DNA of 64,000 nucleotides from Limnanthes douglasii subsp. nivea (taxonomy: Eukaryota; Streptophyta; Magnoliopsida; Brassicales; Limnanthaceae). The stretch is taken from NCBI GenBank assembly GCA_036936605.1, contig JAUPFV010000002.1, positions 341,560,654 to 341,624,653 on the forward strand, given 5' to 3'. A model generated the notes under the pieces. That model was not told the origin of the DNA and did no database searches. It worked only from the letters and a program-made list of their open reading frames with translations. Both the position numbers and the translations under genes were made by a program. Numbering within the stretch: position 1 is the first letter of the stretch; each line of letters opens with the position of its first letter. Positions 44,770 to 57,500 of the stretch are shown here, one piece after another.

Positions 44770-45105
44770 TGCAATTATCACAAAATGGCTCAAGCACAAC
44801 ACATATGTGAAGGGAAGACTTGAATGAACACAGGATTTAATGTGGTTCGACAATTGTCTACGTCCAAGGGCGCTGCCAGAGAAAAGAGTTCCATTATGAT
44901 AGAAAATGTTACAGATTTGAGATTGAGTTTTGTGTAGTCCTAGTAGTCTATTTATATGGAATTGATAGACTTACTAGACAGTGGGCTAATTAACTCATAT
45001 ACACTTTTAGAAAAAACATCTATTGTATTACAGCTTGTCAATGACACAAAACTGTACCGCCGAACACAGTACACTGTCAAGGCACTATTCGACTCATTCG
45101 CAACA
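44770..45105 (-). repeat. Copia 5' LTR
   Basis: 336 bp. The primer-binding site TGGTATCAGAGCC follows inside at about 44738-44750 (minus sense). Confidence 0.88.
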
Positions 45106-46135
45106 CCGATGTCAAATTTGTATCAATTTGATCCGTATCGGCATTGTTTTCTTGTGCGTTTCTCTTTTTTGGCATTTCTAGTGGTGTATCTGTTTAGAAT
45201 TGTATGTATTTAACATTTGATAAATAAGTGTTCAAATATTTTATGACTATATAGTATAACTATTTAATAAATAAATAAAAACAAATGTTATACATTATAA
45301 TAATAATACATGAATCTTGTGATTTTTCAAAAAAATTTATCTAATACAGGTTGGCTATAGATATCAATACAATCTATAATATCCCCATGAGGACTCTGTA
45401 TAAACAAAATGGTTATTAATGCAAAAATAAAATAATATATAATGTATACTCAATACATTCGGCTTGTTGAGTTGTTGATTATCAAATTTATATTTTTTTG
45501 GGTTCTAAATTATTAACATATTGATATTTGGTGTTGTTCATCGTAGCAGAAACAAAACTAGATTCATCGAAAACAGAAAAAGACAAAAGAAAATGCAATA
45601 AACATAATTTCTAAAGAACGATACGTTAAATGTAAATGTAAATGGACCAAGTACTATACCCGAGCTGCCATCTTTCATGTCCATGTTTTTTGAAATTCAA
45701 AAACAATAGAACCCGTGTTTTTTGAAATTCAAAAACAATAGAACCCGTGATTAAATTACAAAAAAATGATCCAAGGAATAAATTCTGTAATTTATTTCGA
45801 TAAACTACCAACAACCAGATATATTTTAAAAGAATTCAACCATTAAACTATTATTTTAAAATATAAAATACTATTGATTTTAAAAATAAAAATATATGGG
45901 CTTTTAATCTAAAATAAATTAAACAAAAAAACGAAAAAAACACAAAATTGTGAAGCAGTGTAAAATTATTTACTTACGACTATTGACACTAATATTACAC
46001 ACCTTTTTCATTCATATTTATATAAATAAAAAATTATAACCGATGTTAATAGCATCAGTTAATAGACTACAAAGAATTAACTATCTTACTTTATAATCTT
46101 TTAAAGATTAACTTTGGTTTTTGTATTCATGAACT
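45106..46135 (-). pseudogene. Neprosin copy C, 5' piece (part of exon 3, exon 2, exon 1, upstream flank)
   Basis: 45106-45189 is the first 84 bases of exon 3. About 45309-45395 is exon 2. About 45440-45684 is exon 1, with the start MDMKDGSSGIV matching copy A. The exon 1 frame is broken inside the leader, and the donors of exons 1 and 2 are changed, so it cannot be expressed normally. 45700-46135 matches the upstream flank of copy A (8490-8950). The Copia 5' LTR cuts exon 3. Confidence 0.82.
45685..45748. repeat. 32-bp perfect tandem duplication in the leader of neprosin C
   Basis: Units 45685-45716 and 45717-45748 are identical. Copy A has a single related unit just upstream of its ATG. Confidence 0.9.
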
Positions 46136-46519
46136 ATGGAAGGAATTTTTGATTTTGTATTCATGAACTGTGGATGGAATTTTATAATCTTAGAATATAA
46201 CCTAAACCAATTTTTTAACATTTCCCAACTAATTTTTACTATTTATAATATAAATTATTTTATTCAGTATTTAAATACGAAGATAATAAGCCAACCATCA
46301 TTAAAATCATTAATTTTATATTTTTAAGAAATACTCAGCATTAACAAAATAATTAAAAGTAACGATTTTTAAATTTTTATGCTAAAAATGAGTTTTTAAA
46401 ATAAATTTAAAATATACCTTACATATTTGTTGATAACCAAAAAATATATGTATTTATGGTATTGATGCTGTAATTTAATTTATGATTTATGTCAATTTAA
46501 AAAATTTAACAGTAGTAAA
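46136..46519. other. AT-rich sequence, nothing recognised
   Basis: No ORF or element seen between the neprosin C flank and the TRIM, apart from two short repeats of gaactatggaaggaattttt. Confidence 0.4.
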
Positions 46520-46524
46520 AAATA

Positions 46525-47007
46525 TGTTAAAAGTAAACTTGGTCATTTATCCCACGTCGTTTAGACTGAAAAAGTACTTACCATATGTACGTGAATGGAA
46601 TATATCAACTAAAGTGAGGTATTTTGACAATGAACCAAAAAGTAAAATATTGGGCGTCTGCAAGCCCAAAACGAACAATATCACATTAGCTGGTGAGCAA
46701 TATAAATTCTAACATAGTATCAGAGCAAGGTTGCAACCTACTATCTAAACGAAGCAATGTGATAGGTGTTGAGTGATTGAATGACGTGGAATGCATTCCG
46801 GAAATCAAGTTTAAGGGAGAGTGTTAAGAGGAGACTTGGTCCTCTATCCCACATCGTTTAGACTGAAAAAGAATATACAATATATAACTAAATGAAATAT
46901 CTTAACTAATATGAGACATTTTGGGAGTACACCAAAAAGCAAAGCTATGCTGATATACAATCTATAAGCGGACAATACCGCATTAGCTAGTCAAGTGTAT
47001 GGTGTCA
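46525..47007 (+). mobile_element. TRIM (terminal-repeat retrotransposon in miniature)
   Basis: LTRs at 46525-46714 and 46822-47007 (TGTTAARAG...; the 3' copy diverged at its end). A primer site TAGTATCAGAGCAAGG (initiator-Met type, one change) directly follows the 5' LTR, and a polypurine tttaagggagag precedes the 3' LTR. The 5-bp target duplication aaata lies at 46520-46524 and 47008-47012. No coding capacity, as expected. The sequence pattern (cccacatcgtttaga, caatatcacattagc) resembles TRIMs widespread in eudicots. Confidence 0.85.
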
Positions 47008-47053
47008 AAATATTTAATTTTTTAAAAATATATGATTGGTCCTCCAAATATAA

Positions 47054-47163
47054 TTTTTCGAGATCCCTCCAAGTATTATAAAATTTCATTTAAAACTTAA
47101 ATTGGTTATTTTTCGAGATCCCTCCGAGTATTATAAAATTTCATTTAAAACTTAAATTGGTTT
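47054..47163. repeat. 55-bp tandem duplication
   Basis: tttttcgagatccctcc... at 47054-47108 is repeated at 47109-47163 with one base change (aagtatt to gagtatt). Confidence 0.9.
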
Positions 47164-47639
47164 TGTTGTATTCGGATATAGGAAAAATAAAAAATATTTA
47201 ATTAAATCTTCTAATATTAATCAAATTTACAAATCTAATGTCTATTTCTCATTTCCAAAATCCTCAATTACATAGGTACCTATTTACAATCTCTAACTCT
47301 ATTTTTCCTCTTTGTTTTATTTGTAGCATGAATAACACTAAGAGAAACAAATTACTTTATTTTTAAAACTCAAAAAAACAAAATATATGTGAAGATATTA
47401 TATGTGCATAAGGTACAACCTCAATTGAAGTCAACAAAAATGAACATGTTCTTTTTTAATAAACTAAAATTGAGCAAGAACGACCTCTTAAAAAATTAGA
47501 GACCATTAATGAAGGTATTTGTTTTTCAAACTATTAGAAATTATATTGAACATAATTTTTTTTATACGAGATTGTTGTTTGTGTAGACAAATTGAGTCTT
47601 ATTATCAAAATAAAAAAATTAGTTAGGAGGACATATATT

Positions 47640-49010
47640 AATCTTAGTATGTATCAACCAATACAAGTTTATCCTTACTTAGATCCTGAATAATATCTTT
47701 GTCGATTTCAAAAAAATATTGGTTTCAAAAATTTATTTGGTTAGAGTATTCCCCTAATAAAGATGCAACAAACTATTTTTATTATTTTATTTTTGTGAAA
47801 ATACCATTAGGAATATGTGGTTCATATACATTCATTGTTAAATGTTTTAACAATTGAAGAAAAGTGAATAATGAAAAAATATTTTTTTTATCTCGCGTTG
47901 GGAAATAAAAAAAATCTAGGTTAGCCCATAATTTTACACCCAATTGTTTTTATAATATGATAAATCAACCATGATATTTGGAAAAGATATTTAAGAATCC
48001 AAGTGAAGAAGAAATTAAATGAAAATAGTTGGGTCTGAAAACATCAATAAATGCAATAAATGGTTAACATTCAACCTTTTAGAAGATATGATGAAAATTA
48101 CAGTTCATAAAACAAGGGAAAGTTTCAGGAGATGTTAAAATTGTTGGTATCATACAATAGTGAAGTAGAATAAACTGTTTTTGATAAAGCTCCAAAAAAT
48201 ACAAAATATACTTCACCAGAATCTAAAAAAACTTATATATACACATACATATATTTTTTCTAGAAAAGTGCAAAGTATGATTTGTGAGGAAATTGGTAAC
48301 ATAAAATATTGTTTAATTGTAAATGAATCTAGGAGATATTTCAATAAGAGAGGAAATGAAAATTGCAGTTAGATTTGTTGATTAGAAAATGTTTCGTGAA
48401 AGAACGATTCTTGGATTCATTTCATGTTAAAAATACGACTTCTTTATATGTAAAAAATGAATATTGTGCTATATCATAATCTTAGAACATTAGAGGTCAG
48501 GGGTAGGACAACTCTATTAATATGAGAGGTAAACAGAATGGGCTACAAGCATTATTTCTTAAAGATTGTCATTATCCTTATTACATTCACTATTTGGCAC
48601 AACAATTACAGTTAGCACTTGCTGTTGCAACAAGAGAAGTGCCTCAGATTCAAACTTTCTTCCACCATTATATTTTTATTATCAATGTTGTGACAAGTTC
48701 TATTAAACCTCATGATGAGTTGTAGAGTGATCGAATTGTTGAAATTGAACATTAGAAAGATATTAAGGAGATTTAGACAAATAAAGGTCCAAATCAAATT
48801 GGACCAATATATTGCCTCGAAGATACTACTGGAGATCGTATTTTACATAAATATGCAGTTTGATTAGAATGTATGGTGCTACTCATTCGATTTTGACTGG
48901 AATAGTTTCTCAAATGACAACTTTTGCTCAACGAGGTAATGCTTTGAACGCCACAAAAATATTAATATCCTATAAATTTGTGTTTATTACCCCCTACAAC
49001 TCAATTTTTC
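47640..49010 (+). pseudogene. hAT-type transposase relic (TTF/DUF4371 family)
   Basis: Plus-strand fragments in shifting frames match the plant hAT group with a TTF-type zinc finger and DUF4371. Visible pieces are FIWLEYSPNKDATNYF near 47730-47780, ERFLDSFHVKNTTSL near 48395-48445, the RGQGYDN-like reading near 48495, NMRGKQNGLQALFLKD at 48520-48570, YYIHYLAQQLQLALA at 48580-48625, and a C-terminal GIVSQMTTFAQRGNA near 48900-48950. The frame is broken throughout. Terminal inverted repeats and an 8-bp duplication were not located. Confidence 0.78.
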
Positions 49011-50668
49011 ATAAAATCATTATCACCACCACTCTTGATAAATGACACTTTCAGAATTTTGATAACAGGAACATATTTCATTATTGCTTCGCCTTGAACT
49101 CTATTGTTTGCTCAATGAGTTATACTATTTTTTATCTTTGACCTGGTATTATCGGCTAGAGCCTTTCAACAACAACAACTCTGAAAAACTTCTTTTATGC
49201 GAGGAGAACGTCTCATAATAACCTTTTTACCACTGAACCCGTTAGCTTTAACGTGTTTGGTAACAACTTCATTTTTTTGATGATCTTTTCACATGATTTC
49301 ATTCCATGTCATTATCTTTCTAATAAATAGAGAATCATACAATACAAGAAATCCTAAGTTATATGCCATTTTTTTATAAAATTTTAAGGACCAACACAAG
49401 CTTATAGGAAAAGTAATAATCAATTGCCTCTTGCATATTCAGTTTGTATTGATTATTTGCATGATCCATTTGAGATTTATAATCAAATTTGGCACTAACA
49501 AACATAAGAAGATACATAAAATAAGGATAATATATATACATACATAGAATGGATCACATACATTACATTAAACAGATAAAGTACCTTTTTACTTCCAGAT
49601 CTGAGAGAAAATGAGAAGATCTCCATTAACCTTTGACTCCTTCCAACCCAATACATACACAAATTTATTTATTTCCAAATCTTGTTACAGTCAAGAAGAT
49701 TTTTAAAAACATTTGTTACATTATTCATAACAAATAAAAATACATGGTTTTCCTTTCTAATATGTAATTTTGTATAATATTAAAAAATTATTTGGCCTAA
49801 AATACCCATAAACCATCTAAGAAATGATAATTCTTGCCATGATCATCCTCCATGCATTCGACACCAACTGAATTAGGCAAATACAATTTTCTCCGAAGAA
49901 CGTCAGCACCTCTCGGTAGAAAATGAAATCTCAAGGTCATCTCGAGAATATACGTGAAGAAGAAAATTTTTGTTTCATATGCCTGCAATGAGGTTTCACA
50001 TGCATGTAGAAATTGAATAATAAAGTTTTATGAAATTGTCTAGTCCTATCTCTTTTCCCTATACTTAGAATTATGCGTATACCCATAGTCATAGTTAGGA
50101 ATACTCATCGTCTCAGCCTCATAAAGAAATCGTTAGCATCTGCTACCTCAGTCTGACTAGTGGATTCAACTAGAATAATTACTAACGAAGAATTATTTGA
50201 GGTTGTAATCAACCTCATCAATAATAGAATTGAGTAAAGTTGATAATGAATATACTTATAAAAATTTGGCCACACGTCGCTTTCGGCGATGAACAAACGA
50301 CTTCAACACTTCTTCAATATTGTTACGAGAAATAGCATCGTAGGGAGTATTAGTGCAAGGATTTTCACTTTCAAATTATCGCTTTCGTGACAAATAACAA
50401 GGCTCAGACTTTTATTTTTCTTATATAGAACGCATGCTAAATCAAGATGACATAATAAAAAATCGGAGTTCAAAAAATCAAAAGAAGGAAAATCTTAAAC
50501 CATTCTTAAGTAAAGATGAAAAAATTAAAACTAGATTGAGGTTTTGATAAATGAGCAATGACAAATCGACTAAAACAATCAAATACAAAAAATATAATTT
50601 TTATATGAATATGTATACATAATCACATCATTTTAAATTCTTAATATAACAGTTTAGATGTTTTATAC
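49011..50668. other. Unassigned sequence
   Basis: Two minus-strand ORFs of 63 codons (49797-49988 and 50105-50296) have somewhat protein-like composition (GVECMEDDHGKNYHFLDG) but no recognised domain. No RNA gene or element was seen. Confidence 0.3.
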
Positions 50669-51031
50669 AATCAATAGTCACGATTAGTCTTACATGGAGG
50701 GTTGTGATCAAAGAATCACTAACGGTTTCACTTGTGAAATTTAGTAACCATACACACGTCTTGGACATGTGTCACCTTCACCAAAAGAGTTTCAAAACTT
50801 ATTAAATTTAATGTTTTACTTTTCACCACAATTAAAAATCAACAAACCAACTTTTAACACATATTTAGATGACTACCATTCTTTAAGATTATTGAACAAA
50901 AATAATTTTGAAAGCCATAAGATCTCGACCATCTGAATCTTGAAAATTAAGATTGTTTCTCTATTTATTCATTTACTTGTAGTGTTTCTACATGCTTTCA
51001 ATAGACTATGGGGTATTATAATATATATATA
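50669..51031. repeat. 360-bp direct repeat, left copy
   Basis: Similar (about 85-90% by eye) to 52729-53090 in the same orientation, sharing tcaatagtcacgattagtc, aagccataagatctcgacc and atctgaatcttgaaaatta. Ends are not clean TG...CA, so LTR status is unproven. Confidence 0.75.
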
Positions 51032-51149
51032 GTAAAAATTATAACCTAGAATAGGTTTGTGGCGATGACTCTGATTTAAATGCTCTCTCTAGTTTTGTTT
51101 ATAATTGTTTTTAAAACATTTAAATATTTGGAAATAACCTTTGTCTAAG

Positions 51150-51880
51150 GGGGTTGGACACATGCACTAGAAACTCTTCCTCTTGTCAGCCAAAAACGTT
51201 GTGCAGCAATTGAGTTATACCACTGCCAATTAAAACGTAGGTTGTTAAATGAAAATGACCTTGTTGATTACCACCATACTGATTGGTTGGTTGATAAGTT
51301 GGGTACTAAAGTGCATCCTTATTTCTGGCTAGATGAATACTCGGGGAAATGCAATTTTATCAGATATAAAAAAAGACGAGTGGCTAAGTGGATTAGCATT
51401 TTTTGGTAAAGCATTATAGATCCCAGATTCCAACGTTATCATTGATGATAAATGTGTAGCGTTCAACGATCATGTTGTTTTAAATCCAGGTTCACAATTT
51501 GGAATTTCCAATTTTGGTTGGGCCAATATGGGTTACCTTTGTGAGCACGCCATCAAATTATTTAAAGTTTATCGTGATAGACGATATGTTACTTCATCAT
51601 CAACATCTGTGACTCATTTAATATAACCAGAACTTAACTAACATGCAACGCTACCCGTCCCGCTCCGTCTTTGCTTCGTAACCATACGATTTCATTAGTT
51701 GTTTTTATATAAATGCAGTTAAATTCACTAGGTAGCAACTAAGGAGCCAAGGAGAAAGATAAGGAACAATTAAATATTGCACATGCCGAGTTGAAAAATC
51801 TGAGAAGGTTATCTCGAATAAAAAGATCAGAAGAGACAAAATGGATATGGATACGGAGCCCTCATTTACTTACGTTACTC
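51150..51880 (+). pseudogene. SWIM zinc-finger family gene fragment (C-terminal part)
   Basis: Frames read RCAAIELYHCQLKRRLLNE, then DWLVDKLGTKVHPYFW and LDEYSGKCNF, then (after stops and a frame change near 51380) VVLNPGSQFGISNFGWANM and GYLCEHAIKLFKVY. This matches the end of plant SWIM-type zinc-finger family proteins (MULE-derived domesticated genes such as those at At1g60560 and At4g13970, recalled from memory). Two of the metal-binding cysteines of the SWIM motif (C.C) are replaced (ISNFGW instead of ICDCSW-like), so no functional finger remains. Lies between the 360-bp direct repeats. Confidence 0.65.
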
Positions 51881-51899
51881 CATTAACAGTTGAGTCGCT

Positions 51900-52728
51900 G
51901 GAGTAAAGGGACTCGAAAGTAGAATGACAAGTTTTTTTTTTAACTTTTCATCTTGGATTTTAGTCTTCCTGTCATATACATATGTTAGTTAAGTTAAACC
52001 TACTTTTTTAATGTATTATAAAGGTTTACACAATTTTTAAAACTTTACGTCTTAGATTAATAGTATTCATAATCCCTATGCCTTGACCATTAGATGCATG
52101 ATTTCGAGACCGGATGGATTATGATATATTTACTAAAATATCGCCTAAAATAGACAAGTCACCATTTTGATCGAGTCTAAAACTAAAAATATTTTATCTA
52201 ATAACATCAATCTTTCAAATTATATTGTTACCATCCATTTTCAAAAAAACAAATAACGATATATATTTTATAATTTTTTTAATTTTACATGTTTGTAGAT
52301 ACTTTTTAAACAAGTAAATTTTTCAAAGTTCAAAATTTAGAATATATTTTTACTACATTATATTTTAGGACATGTATTTAGGTACAAACTTATTTTGGAA
52401 TATTATTAATTCTGTTTATATTTAATTTTAAAGGAAATATTTGGCAATGTTTAGTCACCAAACATTTCTTCCTCTACACTGCCGGTTTCATGTAATATTT
52501 TATTTTAAAATATTTTAAGAATAGTTTTTAAGTTATAATATTTTATTTTCTTCTTTTTTTCTTTATGAGATCTTTTCTTTTTTCTTTAAACAGTCATCTA
52601 GTTTTTCTAACGTTAAAATTTTATTATCCATTTCTATTATTAATTTTGTTAGTTATATGGATCTAACATACTATATAGATTTAACGTGCACGTGTATTTG
52701 TAGAAAGTACTTGTTAAAACGTTATGGA
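51900..52728. other. AT-rich sequence, nothing recognised
   Basis: No ORF or structure seen between the SWIM fragment and the right direct repeat. Confidence 0.4.
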
Positions 52729-53090
52729 ATCAATAGTCAAGATTAGTCTAACATGAAGGGTTGGGATCAAAGAATCGCTAAGCGTTTCACTCGTGAAATT
52801 AAGTAACCATACACACATCTTAGACATGTGTCAGCTTCATTAGAAGCGTTTCAAAAATTATTATATTTAGTCATCCACTCTTCACTACAATTAAAAATCA
52901 ACAAACCAACTTTCCACGTACATTTGGATGACTACCATTTTTAAGATGATTGAACAAAAATAATTTTGGAAGCCATAAGATCTCGACCATCTGAATCTTG
53001 AGAATTAAGATTGTTTATCTATTTCTTCATCTACTTATAGTATTTTCTACATGTTTTTAAAAGACTACGGGGGCATTGTCATATATATAG
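52729..53090. repeat. 360-bp direct repeat, right copy
   Basis: Pairs with 50669-51031; the copies start about 2.06 kb apart. Confidence 0.75.
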
Positions 53091-54586
53091 AAGTAATCTA
53101 AAAAATATGAATTAATTGAAGCAATATTAAGTAAATTGTGTATCTTTTTTATTTTATAGAATGTGGCAATTAACTCTAAAAACTTTCTACTTGTTAGTTG
53201 TACTTTTCCTTAAAAAAATAAAGTTTTTTTTTTCAAGAGAGGTTTCGGTCGGTGAAGAATTTTTAATAGGGAAAGAACAAGGTCAGCATGAGCTAATTCG
53301 GAGACGTCTTTTAGTTTTATTCGGCTAGAGGAGAATGAACTTATCAATGTGTAACACCAACACACTTTAAGAATTTTAGAATCTGTATGTAATATAGTTT
53401 GATTTACCTTGGGAAAAGAAAATCACATACAACAAACAAAACTTCGGCATATACTCACAAGTAAAAACCACAATATCCCGCATAAAACTCAAAAGTTAGT
53501 CCTTCATTGTTTACTAACAATGATTAGGGCTACTGACAATGGAATAAATTATGTGTTCCATAAGATCATGCCCATCAAAAGACTAAGTCTTATTCAGTTG
53601 ATCAAAATGACCGAAAACTTATTCAGATGACATGTATGCAGAGATTAATATCATGTAAAAAATATTATCATTCAAAAATACTAATAACTACCAAAATATT
53701 GTTATTCAAATATATTATTATTCATGTGATTAGTTAATCTTTAAATTTTTTAAATAAAATCTAATTTATTATAAATAAGATATAATTTTTGTAGGTTATA
53801 GAAGATACATTTATAATTTATAAATAAATTTCGATTCAATAAATAAATGATAATTTTTTGTATTTGGTATTATATTTTGCTGATCATATTTAAATCATGG
53901 AATTTATATTTACCACTATATTAAATATATATATAATATAAAATATAAATGTCCATCTAACTAAACTATAGGATCCATTTAATTAAATTATAAGATGTAT
54001 AATAACAAAAAGTGATAAATATACTTAGAAAATATAAATTTAAAATCCTTATTATAGTAATATGCGAATAAAAATATATGATAATAGTACAATTAAATAT
54101 ATGATACAAAATGAATAAAATACATCACAAAGTACCAATATTTTTCTTGCTAGATCTCTTGCCTAATCTAAAAACTCATCCCAAATTAGTATAGAATTTG
54201 TATTCTATAAAAAATATTATTTTTATTATCCGATTCTATTAAAACTATTTTATTTGGAATTAACTAAAACAAATCAAAACACAAAACGCTTACAAAATCA
54301 TAAACCAAGTCAATGTCTAATTCTAAATTTTTGTATAAAAAACAATCAAAATGTTACCTGACCCTGTTATCTGGATTAACATGTTTAAATTTTCAAACAT
54401 AAAAGACCATTCCATATAATTTTCCAATATATATACAATGAACAAAAAAATCATAGATAAAAAAATAAAAAATAATTTTAAAAAAAAACATAAAACGTTC
54501 TCACAAGACATTCATTTGATAAATCAGAGTTTATTTTTTAACTATAAATACGAGTGTCAATTGAAGATATTAATTCCAATTTCAAA
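53091..54586. other. AT-rich intergenic sequence upstream of neprosin D
   Basis: No supported gene. It contains the presumed promoter of neprosin D (actataaata at about 54541-54550, 40 bases before the first ATG, is a good TATA candidate). Confidence 0.4.
54541..54550 (+). promoter_or_regulatory. TATA-like box or leader of neprosin D
   Basis: actataaata 37 bases before the ATG at 54587. This fits a TATA box only if the leader is very short, so use is uncertain. Confidence 0.35.
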
Positions 54587-57500
54587 ATGAGTATAATGGT
54601 TAATATGAAACCAGTGTACTGTTCTTCAAAACATCGAAAGTGCGATAAAACTATCTCGCTTATTATTATTTTTCTTTTTCTTTCGCTTTTCTTTTTGTTC
54701 GAAATTGACACTTGTTTCGGCTTTAAAAGGCAAGAAATATGAAGCCAATAAGCTTGAACTCGAAGAGATTGAACAATATGTGAATAGAATGACCAAAATT
54801 CCAGCCCTCAGTTTCGAGGTATCGTTTTGTATAATATATATATATATACATAAAGTTAGGGTGCTCATAGGTTTGGGGTAGGTTGGGTTAAAAATAAAGC
54901 GGTTTTAATTTATATATAAGTCTAGCGTTAAATAGTTTTTATCAGCTTCCAAATGGGGTAATCGAGTTGTATTGAGTAAGGTATGTCCGTGACCAAAGGT
55001 TATGAGTTCGAGTTTTTCTACATACTTTTTTCGGCTGAGAGGGTTATTGTTTTGTTTTTAGAATAATTGGGTCTTTTCTTTAAATCGACTAGATCTATTT
55101 ATAAAATGAATCTATTGTGGCATGACTGGATAAATAAAAACAAATTTAAAATCCGATCTTCCTAGAAATTAAATTATTATTGAATTATTATTTTACCAAA
55201 AAATCAATAAACTAGTAGCTTTAGTTTGATTTGATATTTTCTTATATGATTTGACAAGTCTAAGATACTCATCATTGCATTGCATTAATTACAAAAGCTC
55301 ATGAATATCAACCAAAGAAATTAACTTAAAAAATTGATCGAATCTCAAAAACTAAAAGCTTCCGGTCCCATCCGAAACCAGTAAAATTAATAAACCTATA
55401 TATTTTATTAAAGGGAGATTTACCGATTTAAAATTTGTTTTAAATAAATAACATAAAAATTAAATGTTTAAAAGTTAAATTTTTATTATTTTTAATTAAT
55501 ATTTATCTACTAATTTTGATAATATAATATATAAAAAATAAATTAAAATATTATTTGTTTGATTTAATATCGGTTACCCTCGATTATTAAAGTTTGATTA
55601 TTAATTTTGATAATATGATATAATTTTAGTATTGATCCTGGCAGGAAGAAGGGCGTATCATAGATTGTATTCCTATCGATAAACAAGCGTCTTTGGATCA
55701 TCCTCTTCTAAAGAATCACACAGTTCAGGTGATACTCGATCATACAAAATTGTGGGCTGCTATTTGCGCGACTGTTATGAATTTATCGATAATATAATGT
55801 TGAGTGACTGTATAATTTATAACAGATGGAGTCGAAAGCCAGAGTTTATTTCAAAAAAGCTAGAGAAGAAGGGACGGCGAACGGACCCAAAAGTGTGTTT
55901 GAAACACGAGATCCTAATAAAATAGTTTGTCCTAAAGGCACTACGCCTATACAACGGATGACCGTCGACGACGTTGTAAGAGCCGGAGGTCTATCTAAGT
56001 TTGGAAAAAAAGAACCGAATCAACCATCAATGACCACAAATGGTTCAAGCGGGTCAATTTCGAACGAACAACTCCCTCGTGAGGTAATATTTACAATAAT
56101 ATTTACAACTAGGGCCGTTATAATCGGTTCGGTCCGGATTTTGACGGAGCCGGACCGGACCGCTAAGCTTATCAGTTCGGACTGGACTGGCCGTTAAGTT
56201 TTTTGTTCTAATTTTTGAAATCGGACCGCTAAACTTTTGGGTTCGGTTTTGGTTCCGCTTCCGTTCGAGTTCGGTCCGGGTCCGAGTTGGGTTTCGGTCC
56301 GATCCCGTTTCCATTTTTGATTCGTTTCGTTTAAAAAAAATTAAATTCAATTAAAATTTGATTTTTATTTATTTTTATTTAAATAAATAATATAAAAACT
56401 AAAATTTATAAATTAATGTTTTATTTTGTTAAGATAATATAATTTATAAATAATAATAATAAATAATCGATTCTAACGGTTTTATTGGTCAAATTCGGTT
56501 CGGTTACTAACCGATTTTTTGTTTCGGTTCCTTATCGGTCTTCGTTTTTTAAATGAAACGGCGAACCGAACCGTTAAGGTCCGGTTCGATTATCGGTCTG
56601 GTTCTTATCGGTTCGGTTCCTATCCGGTTTTCGATTCAAAAAACTGTTGACGACCACAGTTTGAGTTCGAGTCATATGTTATTTTATAATTGAGTGCGAA
56701 AATAATTTGTAGATTTTCTTTTATGCTGTTACGAAATAAAGTTGAATTTATTTTGTTTGTATAGTATGCGGCCGTAGGGACGATGGGAAGTTTAGGGTTG
56801 AAAGGAGCACAAGCCGCATTTAATTTGTGGGAACCAACAGTGGAGATACGCCAAGAGTTCAGTCTAGCTCAAGTCTGGCTGACTAGTGAGGATACCGCAG
56901 CTCATGATTTCAACAGCATAGAAGCTGGATGGATGGTATATTTTTATGCATATGAATGAATTTATAGAAGATTAAATATTTATAAATCGCGGTGGACCGA
57001 ACCGAACTGAAAAGTTTGGTTTTCGATTCTATTCTAAAAATCGGGATCCATAAAAAACTGAAGCAGTAAAAATAATGCGATACCGAACTGATAAAATGCG
57101 ATACCAAACTAACAAAATCAATAAACCGATAATTCCAATACGAAATCGAACCGATCATTCATTCTTTTTTTATATACATTATATTATTTTCAAAATTATT
57201 AAGTAACGATGGATTAAGAGTTAATTTTTATATTACGACAGTAAAAAGTAGAAAATTAAATTAAAATTGGATTTGAATTTCTTTTAAGATTCAGTCGGTC
57301 TAAATTGAACCGAATATGCAAAACGGACAACTAAAACTGGACCACACCAAAACGGATCAAACCACTCCCTATCATTCCGGCTTGATTCTGAAAATTAAGC
57401 TCAAATATTCAGATTTTCGTATCGGATTTAGTAGGTAGAGCGACTCAAATCAACCGATAATTGCGTTTTTTCAGGTGTGCGAAGAAATATATGGTGACAA

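Larger units (their letters stand above)
29952..45105 (-). mobile_element. Copia LTR retrotransposon, split by a nested Gypsy element
   Basis: LTRs at 29952-30288 (3') and 44770-45105 (5') with TG...CA ends. An initiator-Met-type primer site TGGTATCAGAGCC lies about 20 bases inside the 5' LTR, and a polypurine tract (AAGGGGAAGA) before the 3' LTR. Gene order on the minus strand is gag, zinc knuckle, protease, integrase, RT, RNase H, which is Copia order. The Gypsy at 31962-42280 interrupts the integrase-RT junction. Frames are broken by many stops. The flanks do not form a target duplication (taata on the left, ccgat on the right). Confidence 0.9.

Noticed and set aside
50669..53090. Calling the 360-bp repeats definite LTRs
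   Set aside because: Ends are not TG/CA, and no primer site, polypurine tract or duplication could be identified.
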